Source: JAXLYE01 sp046351595
GTDB lineage: Bacteria; Myxococcota_A; Polyangia; Palsa-1104; JAEUJZ01
DNA length: 64,000 nucleotides
Assembly: GCA_046351595.1 (NCBI GenBank)
Contig: JAXLYE010000008.1
Location: forward strand, 372,001-436,000
Direction: 5' to 3'
Both the position numbers and the translations under genes were made by a program. Positions 41,884 through 51,700 of the stretch are shown here, one piece after another (position 1 is the first letter of the stretch; every line of letters begins with the position of its first letter). The notes under the pieces were generated by a model. That model had not been told where the DNA came from. It made no database searches and saw only the letters and a list, made by a program, of their open reading frames with translations.

Positions 41884-42600
41884 TCAGGAGCTGGCTCGAC
41901 GCAGTGGGATCAGCGTCGCCCGTCCGCTTGTGATGAGGGCCTTCGCTCGCTGCACCGTCCACTGCGGCGTGCGCAGCAGTGGCCGCGGCGGCTTGTTGTT
42001 CATCCGGGCCGAGAATTCCTCACTGACCTCGATGTCTTCGGCGATCGCGTCAAAGGCCTCGGGCGGGTCCGTTGCCAGGTACAGAACGTCGACGAGTTTC
42101 TTGCTGCGCCGGCCGTGATAAAAGCCCCATCGCTCGTTCGACGTCATCAGGTAGTGGTCCCCGCGGAGTGCAGTGCGGACATACCCGACCGCGCGGCCGA
42201 GGCCCACCTGCGTGAGCTGAAACGTCCATCCTCCCCGACCCTGTACCTCGGTCTTCTCGAGCACCTCCCACTTTCCCAGGATGACCAGGCGCGAGGGCGG
42301 CCTGAGCGCTTCGAGGCGCTTCGTACGCTCTGTGGCCAGGATTTCCAGGGTCCTGCCCAGCAGCCGCAGCACCCCGATGTCACGATCGATGCGCGCACGG
42401 GTCCAGTGCAGCGCTCTCTTTGCGACACTGCGAACCTCGGTGGTATCGTCTGCCAGGTAGCCGTTTGCGAACTTGACCAGCCAGGGACGGGACTTGTCGA
42501 GCCACGCCCGAGCCGCCGCAGGATCCGGAAGTCGCTGCAGCAGCTCCGCTTGGACCAGGGCGAGCGCCTGGTCCACCAAGGGATCTTGCGCCAAGGTCAT
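41884..42600 (-). CDS. Unknown 238-aa protein with N-terminal W-x4-RP tag
   Basis: The first 50 residues (DPLVDQALALVQAELLQRLP then ARAWLDKSRPWLVKFANGYL) match the N-termini of the ParB-like and DarB-like proteins. The rest is an unrecognised alpha/beta domain with a Trp/Tyr-rich part (NERWGFYHGRRSKKLVDVLY). ATGA-coupled to the preceding gene. Probably part of the same tagged set. Confidence 0.6.
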   Translation of the reverse strand: MTLAQDPLVDQALALVQAELLQRLPDPAAARAWLDKSRPWLVKFANGYLADDTTEVRSVAKRALHWTRARIDRDIGVLRLLGRTLEILATERTKRLEALRPPSRLVILGKWEVLEKTEVQGRGGWTFQLTQVGLGRAVGYVRTALRGDHYLMTSNERWGFYHGRRSKKLVDVLYLATDPPEAFDAIAEDIEVSEEFSARMNNKPPRPLLRTPQWTVQRAKALITSGRATLIPLRRASS

Positions 42601-43133
42601 CGGCCTGCCAGGAGCCGTTGCACCTTGCGGAGCAAAGCGCGAAGGACTACGGCGAGGTCGCTGCGCCTGAGGATCATGGCTTTCAGCATCTCGCTGACTC
42701 TGCTCAGGTCAAGGGGGCCTCCCTGCACGAGCAGCTGCCCTATCTCCCCGAGAGCGTGCGGCGTGAGCTTCCGGGCGAGGTCGTCCCAGAGCTTGTCGCT
42801 GCGTGCCTTTTCGTCAGCAAGCGTCCGGATCTCCACTCCTTCGCAGAGCCCATGTTCATCGACGTGCTGGTATATGACGCTGCGGGAGCCATACGTGACA
42901 CAGGTGGCCTTGCCTCCAGGACGGGAGAGGAGGCGGTGGGGCTTCTTCGCTCGCGGGTCGGCGCGGATGGCGTCGACGGCAAGCCGTCGACAACGAAGGG
43001 ACTCCCGCACGCGCTCTGCGGGAATGCCCAGCTGTCGCGCCCAGACACGAATCGCATCTTCCTGAGACAGCGACATAACCGGAAATGACGCCAGCTGCTT
43101 CTTGCCCCTGCCTGTGCCCCGCTTGATCTTCAT
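42597..43133 (-). CDS. Unknown 178-aa basic protein
   Basis: ATG 43133 with AAGGAGGG upstream. Basic N-terminus (MKIKRGTGRGKKQLASFP), a helix-rich SQEDAIRVWARQLGIPAERV segment that resembles an HTH, a beta part (CVTYGSRSVIYQHVDEHGLC) and a helical basic end. Start of the minus-strand operon 43133-39531. Confidence 0.5.
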   Translation of the reverse strand: MKIKRGTGRGKKQLASFPVMSLSQEDAIRVWARQLGIPAERVRESLRCRRLAVDAIRADPRAKKPHRLLSRPGGKATCVTYGSRSVIYQHVDEHGLCEGVEIRTLADEKARSDKLWDDLARKLTPHALGEIGQLLVQGGPLDLSRVSEMLKAMILRRSDLAVVLRALLRKVQRLLAGR

Positions 43134-43545
43134 CCCGCCCTCCTTCCAAGACGGTACAGGCGAGCCGGTCGACGGCCGCGCCGTGCGCAACGCGCGAGCT
43201 GGCCGTCGTCCACAAAAGAGCTCGGCGCGCAAGGGGTCTGTCGTGCCAAACGAAGCCGGCGGCGATCTTCTGGCCGAGACTTTCCCGTTGATAAGGTCCA
43301 CGACGTTGCAAGCTGCGACGAGGCCGCGTCTCCCGGTCGGTTTCTGCGGAACGCTCAATCCGTCGGCGGCCGGGAGACGGGGCCGTGTTCAGGTGAGCAG
43401 GGGTGCGGACACGCGCACCGAGTCACAGGGTGGTGCAGATGTGGACGAGTGCCGGGCGGAGCCGTCATGCGATTACATCACCGCTGAAGGAAGCGCCACG
43501 TTCGCACGATCGGGTGCGCGCTCGCGGTGCCCGTAGTCTGAGCCG
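43134..43545. promoter_or_regulatory. Divergent intergenic region with a long inverted repeat
   Basis: This gap separates the minus operon (43133) from the plus operon (43546) and should hold both promoters. A 10-bp inverted repeat, CGTCTCCCGG at 43327-43336 and CCGGGAGACG at 43370-43379, surrounds a 33-nt centre. No clear sigma-70 promoter boxes could be assigned. Confidence 0.4.
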
Positions 43546-44199
43546 ATGGGAATCCTCGAAGAGATCCAGCAGGCGGGTGCGCGGGCGGCAGCAGAGGCGG
43601 TGCGGATCTGGCAGCTCGACGTCGTGGACGTGAAGTGCCATGCAGAAGGAGACGACGCCGAGCGCTGCAGGGCCATCATCGACCGCATGATCCACGAAAC
43701 GGGGCTGGCTTGGTCCTGGCTGAACCCGTACCGAGGCGACGGCGACTTTGCCTGGTGCGGGGCCTTCGCGGCGCACTGCTGGGGCGTGGCGGGACTGCAA
43801 GAGGCCATCCGCAAGGAGTACTTTGCATCGACGCGGCGCCTGGCCAAGTACTGTCGGCAGGCGCAGGAGGGATCGGGAGGTCTGGATGGCTCTCGACGGT
43901 ACCTGCGGCTGCCGTGCGAGGTCACGGCCCTTCGCGACTTCGCGCCGCAGCCCGGAGACATCTTGCTGATTGGGCAGGAGGAACCCGGCCACCACATCGG
44001 CATCGTGGGCGCAGTCGACGTGGACGCCGGCACCGTGACGACTCTTGAGGGCAATGGTTTGGGCGAAGGGCCGAGCGGACACCGCCGGGAGGGCGTGGTG
44101 AAGGCGCACAGGAGCCTTCTTGATGGGCAGGCGCGGCGCCTGATCCGGCCAGGCCGCGAGGACCTGGTGCTGGAAGCCGCGCCCCCGCCGACGCTTTGA
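43546..44199 (+). CDS. NlpC/CHAP-like cysteine hydrolase, probable cell-wall enzyme
   Basis: 217 aa. AWCGAFAAHCWG places a candidate catalytic Cys71 at a helix start, and QPGDILLIGQEEPGHHIGIV supplies the His of the papain-like fold (149/150), followed by TTLEGNG. This is the order of CHAP/NlpC peptidoglycan amidases and endopeptidases. No signal peptide is seen, as in phage endolysins. First gene of a three-gene plus-strand unit with a collagen-like fibre. Confidence 0.75.
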   Translation: MGILEEIQQAGARAAAEAVRIWQLDVVDVKCHAEGDDAERCRAIIDRMIHETGLAWSWLNPYRGDGDFAWCGAFAAHCWGVAGLQEAIRKEYFASTRRLAKYCRQAQEGSGGLDGSRRYLRLPCEVTALRDFAPQPGDILLIGQEEPGHHIGIVGAVDVDAGTVTTLEGNGLGEGPSGHRREGVVKAHRSLLDGQARRLIRPGREDLVLEAAPPPTL

Positions 44200-44247
44200 A
44201 GCCAGGCCTGCCGAGGTCACGATGGAAGACCCTCGCGTCTTCGAGCT

Positions 44248-45330
44248 ATGGGCAGCGTTTTTCACACTTCTCCATCGCCTGACGCTGGTGATAAAGGGCC
44301 CGCTGGCGACAAGGGGCCTGTCGGCGAGCCAGGGCCCGTCGGCGACAAGGGCGCGACGGGCGACCCGGGGCCCGCCGGAGACAAGGGGCCCGCCGGGGAC
44401 AAAGGTCCGGCGGGCGACAAGGGGCTCACCGGCGACAAGGGCGCGGTGGGGGACCAGGGGCCCCTCGGCGATAAGGGGCCCACCGGGGACAAGGGCCCTT
44501 CGGGCGACAAGGGGCCCACCGGGGACAAGGGCCCTTTGGGCGACAAGGGGCTCACCGGCGACAAGGGCGCGACGGGGGACCAGGGGCCTGTCGGCGAGAA
44601 GGGCGCGACGGGCGACAAAGGCCTGTCGGGCGACAAGGGGCTCACCGGCGACAAGGGGCTCACCGGCGACAAGGGGCTCACCGGCGACAAGGGCGCGACG
44701 GGCGACAAAGGCCCGTCGGGCGATAAGGGGCCCCCCGGCGACAAAGGCGCGACCGGAGACCAAGGACCGCCGGGTGGCGGCCTTCAGTCTGTGCTCAGCT
44801 CCTCGATGCCATCCTCGCCCACGGTCGGGCAGGCGGTGTTCGTGCAGGATCTTCATGCTGTCTACGTCTTCGACGGCACGGACTGGATCGGACCCTCTTT
44901 CGAGGCCACGCTCGGCGAGCTCTTGGGTCCCTACGTCTACAGCTACGGAAGCTGGTACTCCTACGACTACGTGGGATCGGGGGGCTGGTACCAAGGCTCA
45001 ATATCGCCCGGAGGGCACGGGGCCTTCGGGGCACCTCACAACGTGTCCCTCCGCCTGAGCAATCTGGCTCTGTATGCAGAAGCACGCCACTCGACAGAGA
45101 ACATCCCGATCGGGTTCTTCATCCGCCACGACGGAGCCTGGTGGCAGCAGCCCGACAGCTTCACCGTCCCTGCGGGCACGGGGGAAGTGAACATGCCGAT
45201 CCCGGGAATCAGCTTCGACCTGGGCCCTGGTCACCTCATCGTCCTTCGCAATGAGAGCACCGCGGGCTGGCTTTGCGGAGGGCTTCGGCTCTCGGCGACA
45301 GCTACGTACTTCATCCCTGGCGGGACCTGA
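44248..45330 (+). CDS. Collagen-like fibre protein
   Basis: 360 aa. About 54 consecutive G-x-y triplets (residues 14-175), mostly in GDKG hexads, form a collagen-like stalk; a 170-residue beta-rich C-terminal domain follows, with Tyr/Trp/Gly-rich strands (YSYGSWYSYDYVGSGGWYQG). Such stalk-plus-knob proteins are phage tail fibres or surface adhesins. An ATG at 44222 with a better ribosome-binding site opens a different frame (MEDPRVFELWAAFFTLLHRL), so the true N-terminus may have been lost to a frameshift near 44290. Confidence 0.8.
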   Translation: MGSVFHTSPSPDAGDKGPAGDKGPVGEPGPVGDKGATGDPGPAGDKGPAGDKGPAGDKGLTGDKGAVGDQGPLGDKGPTGDKGPSGDKGPTGDKGPLGDKGLTGDKGATGDQGPVGEKGATGDKGLSGDKGLTGDKGLTGDKGLTGDKGATGDKGPSGDKGPPGDKGATGDQGPPGGGLQSVLSSSMPSSPTVGQAVFVQDLHAVYVFDGTDWIGPSFEATLGELLGPYVYSYGSWYSYDYVGSGGWYQGSISPGGHGAFGAPHNVSLRLSNLALYAEARHSTENIPIGFFIRHDGAWWQQPDSFTVPAGTGEVNMPIPGISFDLGPGHLIVLRNESTAGWLCGGLRLSATATYFIPGGT

Positions 45331-45356
45331 GCCGCCGCACCGCGAGAGGAGCACCG

Positions 45357-45761
45357 ATGTCGCAGGACTTCTACCAGATCCCTTCCGACCCGAGCCTCAT
45401 CCGACAGATGAGGGCTAACGTCCCAGCCATCCCAGCGGGGTACCTCCTCAAGGCGCTCGACTGGCCCAAAGGCGCTACCGACGAGGGACTGGCCACCCTC
45501 CTGCCCGATGGAGAGGCACCGGATCTTGTGGCGGAGGAAGCGCTCGACGACACCAGGCCGCGCAAGACGACGTTTCCCACGGGCACACGACGCCTGCGTG
45601 CCGGAGACAAGATCGCCGCAAAGGTCCCTGTGCGGTCCAAGGGCGGAAAGCTCGTCCCGGCGCAGACGGGCGATACGTACTTTTACGAGAGCAAGACTGA
45701 GAGCAAAGGGGACGACGACCTGTTTCTGGCGGACTGGGTGGGACGACGCACGATGGGTTAG
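45357..45761 (+). CDS. Unknown 134-aa protein, possible particle component
   Basis: ATG 45357 with GAGAGGAG upstream. N-terminal helix (DPSLIRQMRANVPAIPAGYL), then a beta-rich part with RRLRAGDKIAAKVPVRSKGG and PAQTGDTYFYESKT, reminiscent of small capsid-decoration folds. This resemblance is weak. It ends 4 nt into the convergent membrane-protein gene. Confidence 0.45.
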   Translation: MSQDFYQIPSDPSLIRQMRANVPAIPAGYLLKALDWPKGATDEGLATLLPDGEAPDLVAEEALDDTRPRKTTFPTGTRRLRAGDKIAAKVPVRSKGGKLVPAQTGDTYFYESKTESKGDDDLFLADWVGRRTMG

Positions 45762-46399
45762 CCGGGCCCCCAGGCTGCGGCGTGCGCCGCGTGGGGCCGC
45801 GGTCGCCCGGGATCCTGAAGGAGCAGGAGCAGAACGAGCGCTCCGAGGAGGAGGAGCAGAATCCCGATCTTACTGACGATTCGCTGTACCAGCGCGCTGA
45901 GCTGCTGCAGCTCCGTATTCAGACGGTCCATCCGCACGTTGAGCTCGCGCGTTGGGGACAAGAGTTCTCCGAGCCGCTCGCTGCGGGAGTCGATTTTCGC
46001 GAGCTCCTGGGTGACGCGGCCATCGACCTTGGCGAGCTCCCCGGTCACACGCTCTACCTTGCCCTCGATGCGCTGCACCAGCATCTCGTGCTGGGTCTTG
46101 ACGAGCTCTCGGTCCTTCTCGGCGTCCTTCGCAGCCTCTTCGCCCCGCTGCCGAAGCGCGGTCACCAGGGACTCGCGGTCGGCCTTCTTCTCCTCCCGCC
46201 AGGCCGGAAGGATCGCCTTCCAGACGATGAGACCGATCCCGCCGACGATGATGAGCGGCAGCGCGACCGCGACGACAGGCCAGAAGGCATCCGGCTTGGA
46301 GTGGGCCATGTCGACCACGCGCTCACCAGTCGACGCCCACCCGCTCGGCGAGGGCTCCACGGCCTGCGACAGCCCGAGTGCTAGCGTACTCACTCCCAC
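45758..46399 (-). CDS. Membrane protein with two hydrophobic segments around a coiled coil
   Basis: 213 aa. Hydrophobic segments at about 40-62 (FWPVVAVALPLIIVGGIGLI) and 178-197 (IGILLLLLGALVLLLLL) flank a 100-residue coiled coil with repeated K/E-V-x-x-E-L-A-K (ELAKVDGRVTQELAKIDSRS). Start may be the ATG at 46309. Last gene of cassette B. A spacer or pinholin-like role is possible but not shown. Confidence 0.55.
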   Translation of the reverse strand: MGVSTLALGLSQAVEPSPSGWASTGERVVDMAHSKPDAFWPVVAVALPLIIVGGIGLIVWKAILPAWREEKKADRESLVTALRQRGEEAAKDAEKDRELVKTQHEMLVQRIEGKVERVTGELAKVDGRVTQELAKIDSRSERLGELLSPTRELNVRMDRLNTELQQLSALVQRIVSKIGILLLLLGALVLLLLLQDPGRPRPHAAHAAAWGPG

Positions 46400-46938
46400 G
46401 GCCTCCCCCTTTCTAGGGCAGCGACGATGTAGGCGGCGTCCTGGGCGGCCCGACGCCGGCTGCCGTCCGGGGGTCGGTGCTGGGCGAACACCTCTTCGCG
46501 CGCTGCTTGTGCAGCAACACCGAGCAACGCGGCGCTACGCTCCAACGCCGGCGGCGGCTCCGGGTTTCCCTCCCACGGCAGCGGCTGTCTGGACTCCTGG
46601 TGTTCATCGACGAAGCGCCGCAGGGCGCGACGGCCGATGATCACGCCGCTCGTAGCCGGCACCGGCAGCCCATCGGCACCGATGAGCGGGCCGAGGCACA
46701 GCTCCTCAGTGAGCACGAGCCTAGCAGCGCGGGCAGCCAGCGCCTCGATCAGGTCGAGCTGCTGGAGCGCTCGACGCGAAAGCCGAGCCTGCACGTCTTT
46801 GAGGAGGCCTGGCGCCAGGCCTACCTCCTTCCCAAGCGCCGGCTCGCGCGGCGCAAAGCCGCGGTAGCGGAAGGCTGGCGGCAAGCGTGCGCGCAGCTCG
46901 GAAAGACATGCGATCCACACCTCCGCATCGGGTCTCAT
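46390..46938 (-). CDS. Unknown 182-aa protein
   Basis: ATG 46938 overlaps the stop of the ParB-like gene (ATGA). Soluble alpha/beta composition, with LSRRALQQLDLIEALAARAA and PATSGVIIGRRALRRFVDEH. Overlaps the following gene by 10 nt. Tightly linked to the Dar-like genes, so perhaps an accessory of that module. Not recognised. Confidence 0.5.
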   Translation of the reverse strand: MRPDAEVWIACLSELRARLPPAFRYRGFAPREPALGKEVGLAPGLLKDVQARLSRRALQQLDLIEALAARAARLVLTEELCLGPLIGADGLPVPATSGVIIGRRALRRFVDEHQESRQPLPWEGNPEPPPALERSAALLGVAAQAAREEVFAQHRPPDGSRRRAAQDAAYIVAALERGRPWE

Positions 46939-48515
46939 CTCCGCTCCGCCTCCACCTGCTGCTGGGCCAAAATGAGGGCCTGTGCAGGCCCCAGCGCTTC
47001 TGCGGGTAGCAGCGAGCCCTGGCCCTCGGGCTCCTGCCGCGCTCGGGCCGCAAAGGCGCGCGCGATGCGCGCCAGTCGCAGCGGCGCCGCATGGTGGTTC
47101 CACAAAATGTGCAGAAGCAGCGGACCGAGCGGCCGGTGCCGAAGGACAAGCGGACCGCTCTCTGGAAGGAGAGCCCCCTGCCTCAGGAAAGCGCCCAAAT
47201 CGTCGTAGCCGCGCGCCTGTGCGTCGAGCAGATCCTCAACGGCCGCCGCGAGCGCCGGTCGCACATCCCAGGCTGGACCGGCAACACCGGCCGCCGCAAT
47301 CCAGAAGGGCGCGCTGCGGGCTAGCCCTTCACGCTCGGGCGTGCGCAGAAGCGAGAGCAACCTCTCGGAGGGCAGCACGGCCGCGGCGAGGAGGCGCTCG
47401 ACGAAACGCTCGCCCTCCTCGCTGAAGCGCGTACCGCTTAGCATGCGGTTGGCGTTGCGATCCGTAAGGATGCCCGCCCGCCGCAGAAGTCGCGCGAGCT
47501 CCTGGGCGCCGCTGCCTCGAAGGAACTCCGCCAGGGAAGCCGACTCGTCAAAGGCGCTCGCAAAGAGCTGCAGCACCTCCTCGGTCAGCCGCCGGGCTTC
47601 CGCCACGGCCTCGGCTCGCACGTCGAGGCTCTGCGTAAGCGGCACGTTCAGCACGCGCACCGCCTCGCGGAGCGCTTCCGGGGTCCGCCGCCCCCCGATC
47701 ACGCGCACGAGCACGGGCTGCTGGAGCGCTGCCACTTGCCTCGGGTTAAAGCCGAAGCGCGCAGCGTGCTGAAGCAGGTACTCCTTGGCCCGCCCATCGC
47801 CCCGTGCATACGCGAGCTTGAGGCCCATGGTGCGGCCGTTGCCGCCGAGGACGATCCCCTCGGGCGTGACCACCGGCGTCCCGTCAATGGCCCCAGGCGC
47901 ATCGGAAAAGATGAGCTCCGGGCGCAGGTTCTCGGCGATCTGCTCGACCTTGAGCTGCTCGGCCTTGTCCCGGTGGTAGGGCCTCTCTTGGACGTCCGCC
48001 GGGTACCCCGCGGTCGGCGCGAAGCCTCGCAGGGGGTCGTGAGAGGCGCGCAGCGACGTCGCTTCCGCCAGGCAGAAGCGCGCGGTCTGGGGAACCGGGC
48101 CGGAGTTGCCCGGCGTGAGAAGGGGCGCCGGAAGCGCGCAGGCGCCGCCGAGGAGCCCCAGCCGGCACGCCGGGTTTTCAGGAGGGCAAGGCTCTGCGGC
48201 TGCCTCCGTGGCGAGAGGCTGCGGCTCCTGCCGCGCCAGCTGCCGCACCACGCGCAGCAGGAGCCCCACAACGGCGTGTCCGGGCCGCAAGGAGCCCCGG
48301 GCCAGGAACCGGCGGCCCAAGCCCGCTGGCGAGGCCTCAGGCTTCGCGGCGTGCGCCTGTGCGATGGCAAGCAGCGGAGCCCGGTGGCGCTGGAGCCACG
48401 AAAGGACAGCCTCCGGCTGCGCGGCGCTGGGCTGTAGACGCTGCTGCTCCAGGAGCGCGGCCTCCACCAGGCCGAGCGCCTGCTGGGCGATGGATGCGGG
48501 GTCCGTCATGCTCAT
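46935..48515 (-). CDS. DdrB-like protein with ParB-superfamily domain and W-x4-RP tag
   Basis: 526 aa from ATG 48515 (ATGA overlap with the small gene upstream). Residues 5-55 carry the shared tag (SWLQRHRAPLLAIAQAHA). A ParB-like core follows: EQIAENLRPELIFSD, DGTPVVTPEGIVLGGNGRTM (GGNGRTM at 224-230) and AYARGDGRAKEYLLQHA. This version occurs in phage DdrB-type proteins, in the same operon as DarB-type helicases. The C-terminal half is helical. In phage P1, DdrB belongs to the Dar antirestriction set packaged in the head; a similar role here is inference. Confidence 0.75.
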   Translation of the reverse strand: MSMTDPASIAQQALGLVEAALLEQQRLQPSAAQPEAVLSWLQRHRAPLLAIAQAHAAKPEASPAGLGRRFLARGSLRPGHAVVGLLLRVVRQLARQEPQPLATEAAAEPCPPENPACRLGLLGGACALPAPLLTPGNSGPVPQTARFCLAEATSLRASHDPLRGFAPTAGYPADVQERPYHRDKAEQLKVEQIAENLRPELIFSDAPGAIDGTPVVTPEGIVLGGNGRTMGLKLAYARGDGRAKEYLLQHAARFGFNPRQVAALQQPVLVRVIGGRRTPEALREAVRVLNVPLTQSLDVRAEAVAEARRLTEEVLQLFASAFDESASLAEFLRGSGAQELARLLRRAGILTDRNANRMLSGTRFSEEGERFVERLLAAAVLPSERLLSLLRTPEREGLARSAPFWIAAAGVAGPAWDVRPALAAAVEDLLDAQARGYDDLGAFLRQGALLPESGPLVLRHRPLGPLLLHILWNHHAAPLRLARIARAFAARARQEPEGQGSLLPAEALGPAQALILAQQQVEAERR

Positions 48516-48742
48516 TCGCCGGGCAGCAGCTTGCCGACCGGATGCCAGGTGGGCCCGAGCGGCGCCGAGTGGAAAAAGGGCGCTAGGCCCGAGCGGATGA
48601 GCGCCGCGGAGCTCCTCACCGCCTCGCTCCTTGTCATCGGGCCCCGCTGCTGCCAACCCGATCCGTCCGTCCAGCCGAGGTAGAAGTCCTTCGGCTCGCT
48701 CTCTTCCGGTGGCCGTGTGCCAAATACGCTCTTGCCCGCCAT
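48512..48742 (-). CDS. Small protein between the DarB-like and DdrB-like genes
   Basis: 76 aa from ATG 48742, which shares one base with the DarB-like stop (TGATG). Contains DFYLGWTDGSGWQQRGPMTR and APFFHSAPLGPTWHPVGKLL, an aromatic-rich small domain. Position suggests an accessory of the Dar-like module. Not recognised. Confidence 0.5.
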   Translation of the reverse strand: MAGKSVFGTRPPEESEPKDFYLGWTDGSGWQQRGPMTRSEAVRSSAALIRSGLAPFFHSAPLGPTWHPVGKLLPGE

Positions 48743-51700
48743 CAGAGCTTCCTCCCCCACCACGAGCTCGCGCAGCGCTCCGCCTCGTCGATGCTCAGCG
48801 AGGAGCGCGGGCGCGCCCGTTCGGCCTGGACCAGCTCGCGGAAGCGCACAAGCCCCGCCTCCGTCATCGGAAGAACCGCGGCGGCGTCGGCGGGATATGG
48901 ATCATCCGCCCAGATCGCAAGCCGGCCGCCTTTGAGGAGCACCGGCACCAGGAACGGGCCCGGGCTCTTTCGCACGAGCTCGGCCAGGCGCTCGGGGCGC
49001 TTCCACACCTCGGCGAGAAACGCCTCGCTGGCACTCGGCCAGTGCCTGCGGGCCCAGCTCGTCGGGCCGTAGCCGATCTCGCGCTCGAGCGACTCCGCCC
49101 ATGCGGTGTCGGTGAGCACCATTGACCAGGTCTCGGTGGGATCCTCGTCCGAGAACAGCTTGGCGACGTCATCTCGGGTGTACCGCTGCCACTGCGCGGC
49201 GTCGCCGTAGCGCTCGTTCACCTCAAAGGCGCGGCCGTAGATGGCCGGCGACTCCAGGTCGAGCTTGCCGAACTCCAGGATCTGCCGTCCGCTTTTGCGC
49301 ACGGCGCCTTCGACGGCGATGCCGCCATCGGGCCCGAGCCCGAGGAGCGATGGGGCGCGGTTCGCAGCCTCGGCGAGAGCCAGGTAGGGCCACACCTCCG
49401 GGTCCACCTTGCGGAGCTCCGCCAGCAGCGCCTCGCTTTCCCGCTCCAGCCGCTGGCGAAGCAGCGGCTCGGTCGCGCGCTGGCGCTCCCGGAAGCGCGC
49501 AGCGATGCCGCGCACCTTGCCCCAGGCGCTGCGCCGGGCCTCGCCTCGCAGCTTCTCGGCCTGCTCGGCGCGCACTTCTTCGAGGGATTCCTTGAGCGCG
49601 TCCTTGTCCCGCGCGAGGAACATCAGCCAGTCCTCGGGCGACAGGTCGACGGCGGCGCCCGGGTTGTTGGCCTCGTTGCGGGCGTTCTCGATGAGCTCGG
49701 TCATCCAGGCGCGCTTGGCCGTGATCAGCTGGTAGCGCCGCATGTCCACCGAGCCCTCGGACAAGAAGTAGCCGATGCGGAGACGATCGTTCTGGTTGCC
49801 CTGCCGCAGCCCGCGTCCGTTGCGCTGCTGCAGCGTGGCCGGCTCCCAAGGGAGGTCGGCGTGCCAGATCGCGCATGTGAGCCGCTGGAGGTTGATGCCC
49901 TCGTAGGCGACGGCGTTTGCGATGACGACCGTGTACTTGCCCTGATTGAACGCCTCGGCGACGCGCTGGCGCTCCAACGGGGTCTTGGTCTTGAGCGCAT
50001 TGAGGAACGCGATCCGCTCCTCGGGAATTCCGAAGTGGACGAGGCGGCGGGCGATGAACACCTGCGCGGCCAGGATGTCGCAAAAGATGATGTGCCCGCA
50101 CCCGGGCTCCTCGACGACGCGCTTGACGAGGGCGTCGATCTTGGGGCTTTCGGGGTGAGGATGCTTGAGCGCTTCGGCCCATCCGACGGGAGCGGGCTCG
50201 GTGTCCCACTTGAGCTTCGCGTTCTCGTCGTCCTGGTTCTTGCGCACCTTGTCGACGAAGGCCGCGATGCCGTAGCGGGGGACCGCGCTCTTTTCGACAA
50301 GCAGTTGCTGGCCGTCCAGGTCGGGATGAAGCGCGACGAGCGCCAGCCGTGTGAGGATGCCGAGCGCCGCCTGGCCCGACCCCTTCTGCCGGCCGCTGAG
50401 CTGCTTGGCAAGGCTTCCTAGGTAGTGCCGGTACTTGGCCTCCTGCAGCTCGTCGAGCTCGACGGTGATCGGGAGGCCGACGTCGGCGACGGGGAGCTTC
50501 AGGCCCACCTGCGCGGCCGTCCGGAACTCGCCATAGCGCAGAAGCACATCCCGCAGCTGGTCGAGGTTTCGGAAGCCGACGACGCAGGGCGCACGCTCCA
50601 GAGAGAGGTCTGCGTTCTGGACCCAGCGCACCTCGATCTTGAGGAACGCGGTCACAAACTGCTCGGCGTCGGCGATCTGCAGCCGTTCCCAGACCTTGGA
50701 GTCCAGGATGGACAGGAGCGAGAGGAGCTCTAGTGGGGAGTTTTTGGCCGGCGTCGCATCCGCCAGGAAGATCCCGGTCCCCCCCGTCGCCTTTCGGACA
50801 ATCGCGGCCCGGTAGAACATCTGCCAGGCGATCCGCGAGGCTTCCTGCGGCGCGGCCAGGTAGCGCGGCGCACCGCCCTCGCGCGCGCCCGCGCGCCACA
50901 GGTTCTTGCCGGTGTGGCTCTCGTCGAAGCAGAGCCAGTCGCAGCCGATCTCTGACCAGGCGATCCCGGCGTCGAGCTCGCGCTCGCCCGGGTCGCAGAC
51001 CTCGGCGGCGAGGCGCTCCTCGCGTTGGCGCTCGATGGCGGCTTGGCGCTCGGTCTTGCCCGCGATGCCGGCGAGCTCCGCGCTGTCGCTACGCAGGCGC
51101 TCAAGGCGCGCGCGCTCCTTCTGCGTCAGCGTGCCGCGCTGAGCCTTCGCCTCAAGACGCTCGAGGACCGCTTCCTCGTTCTCGGTGCTGGTCCAGATGG
51201 TGCGCTTCACCGCGGGCGTCTGGCGGATGACCTCAAGCACCTCGTCGACGTGCAGCTCGGAGCGCTCCAGCGACGAATAGGTGACGAGCGCGACGTCGTA
51301 TAGGCCCGCTTTGAAGCGCTGCCACTTGAGGCCGCGCTCCGCCGGGGTGTCGGTCTCGCTGACCTCCTGGCCCTTGCGCTCGCCGCGCTCGAGCGTCTTC
51401 TTGTCGGAGCCGATGACCACCACGCGGAAGTCCGGCAGCACCTCGGCGAGCTCGGCGACCCAATTCCAGATCACCGAGTTGGGCACAACGATGACCGGCC
51501 GGCGTGCCCAGCCTTCCTGGCGCGCAAGCGCGAGCGTGGCCAGGATCGTGCGCGTCTTGCCGAGGCCGACGTCGAAAAACAGACCGCCGCCGCGCTGCGC
51601 GAGCAGCCGGCGCACGCCCGCGTTCTGGTAGCTGCGGAGCGGCTTGCCTTCAGCCCAAGCTCCGATTTCCAGCGGCCCCTCGTCGTAGCGTGGCGCGACA

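Noticed and set aside
44262..44744. A minus-strand open frame of SP/L-S-P-x repeats opposite the collagen-like gene
   Set aside because: It is the mirror of the GDKG repeat: a GC-rich hexad repeat without stops on one strand leaves the other open too. It has no ribosome-binding site or domain.
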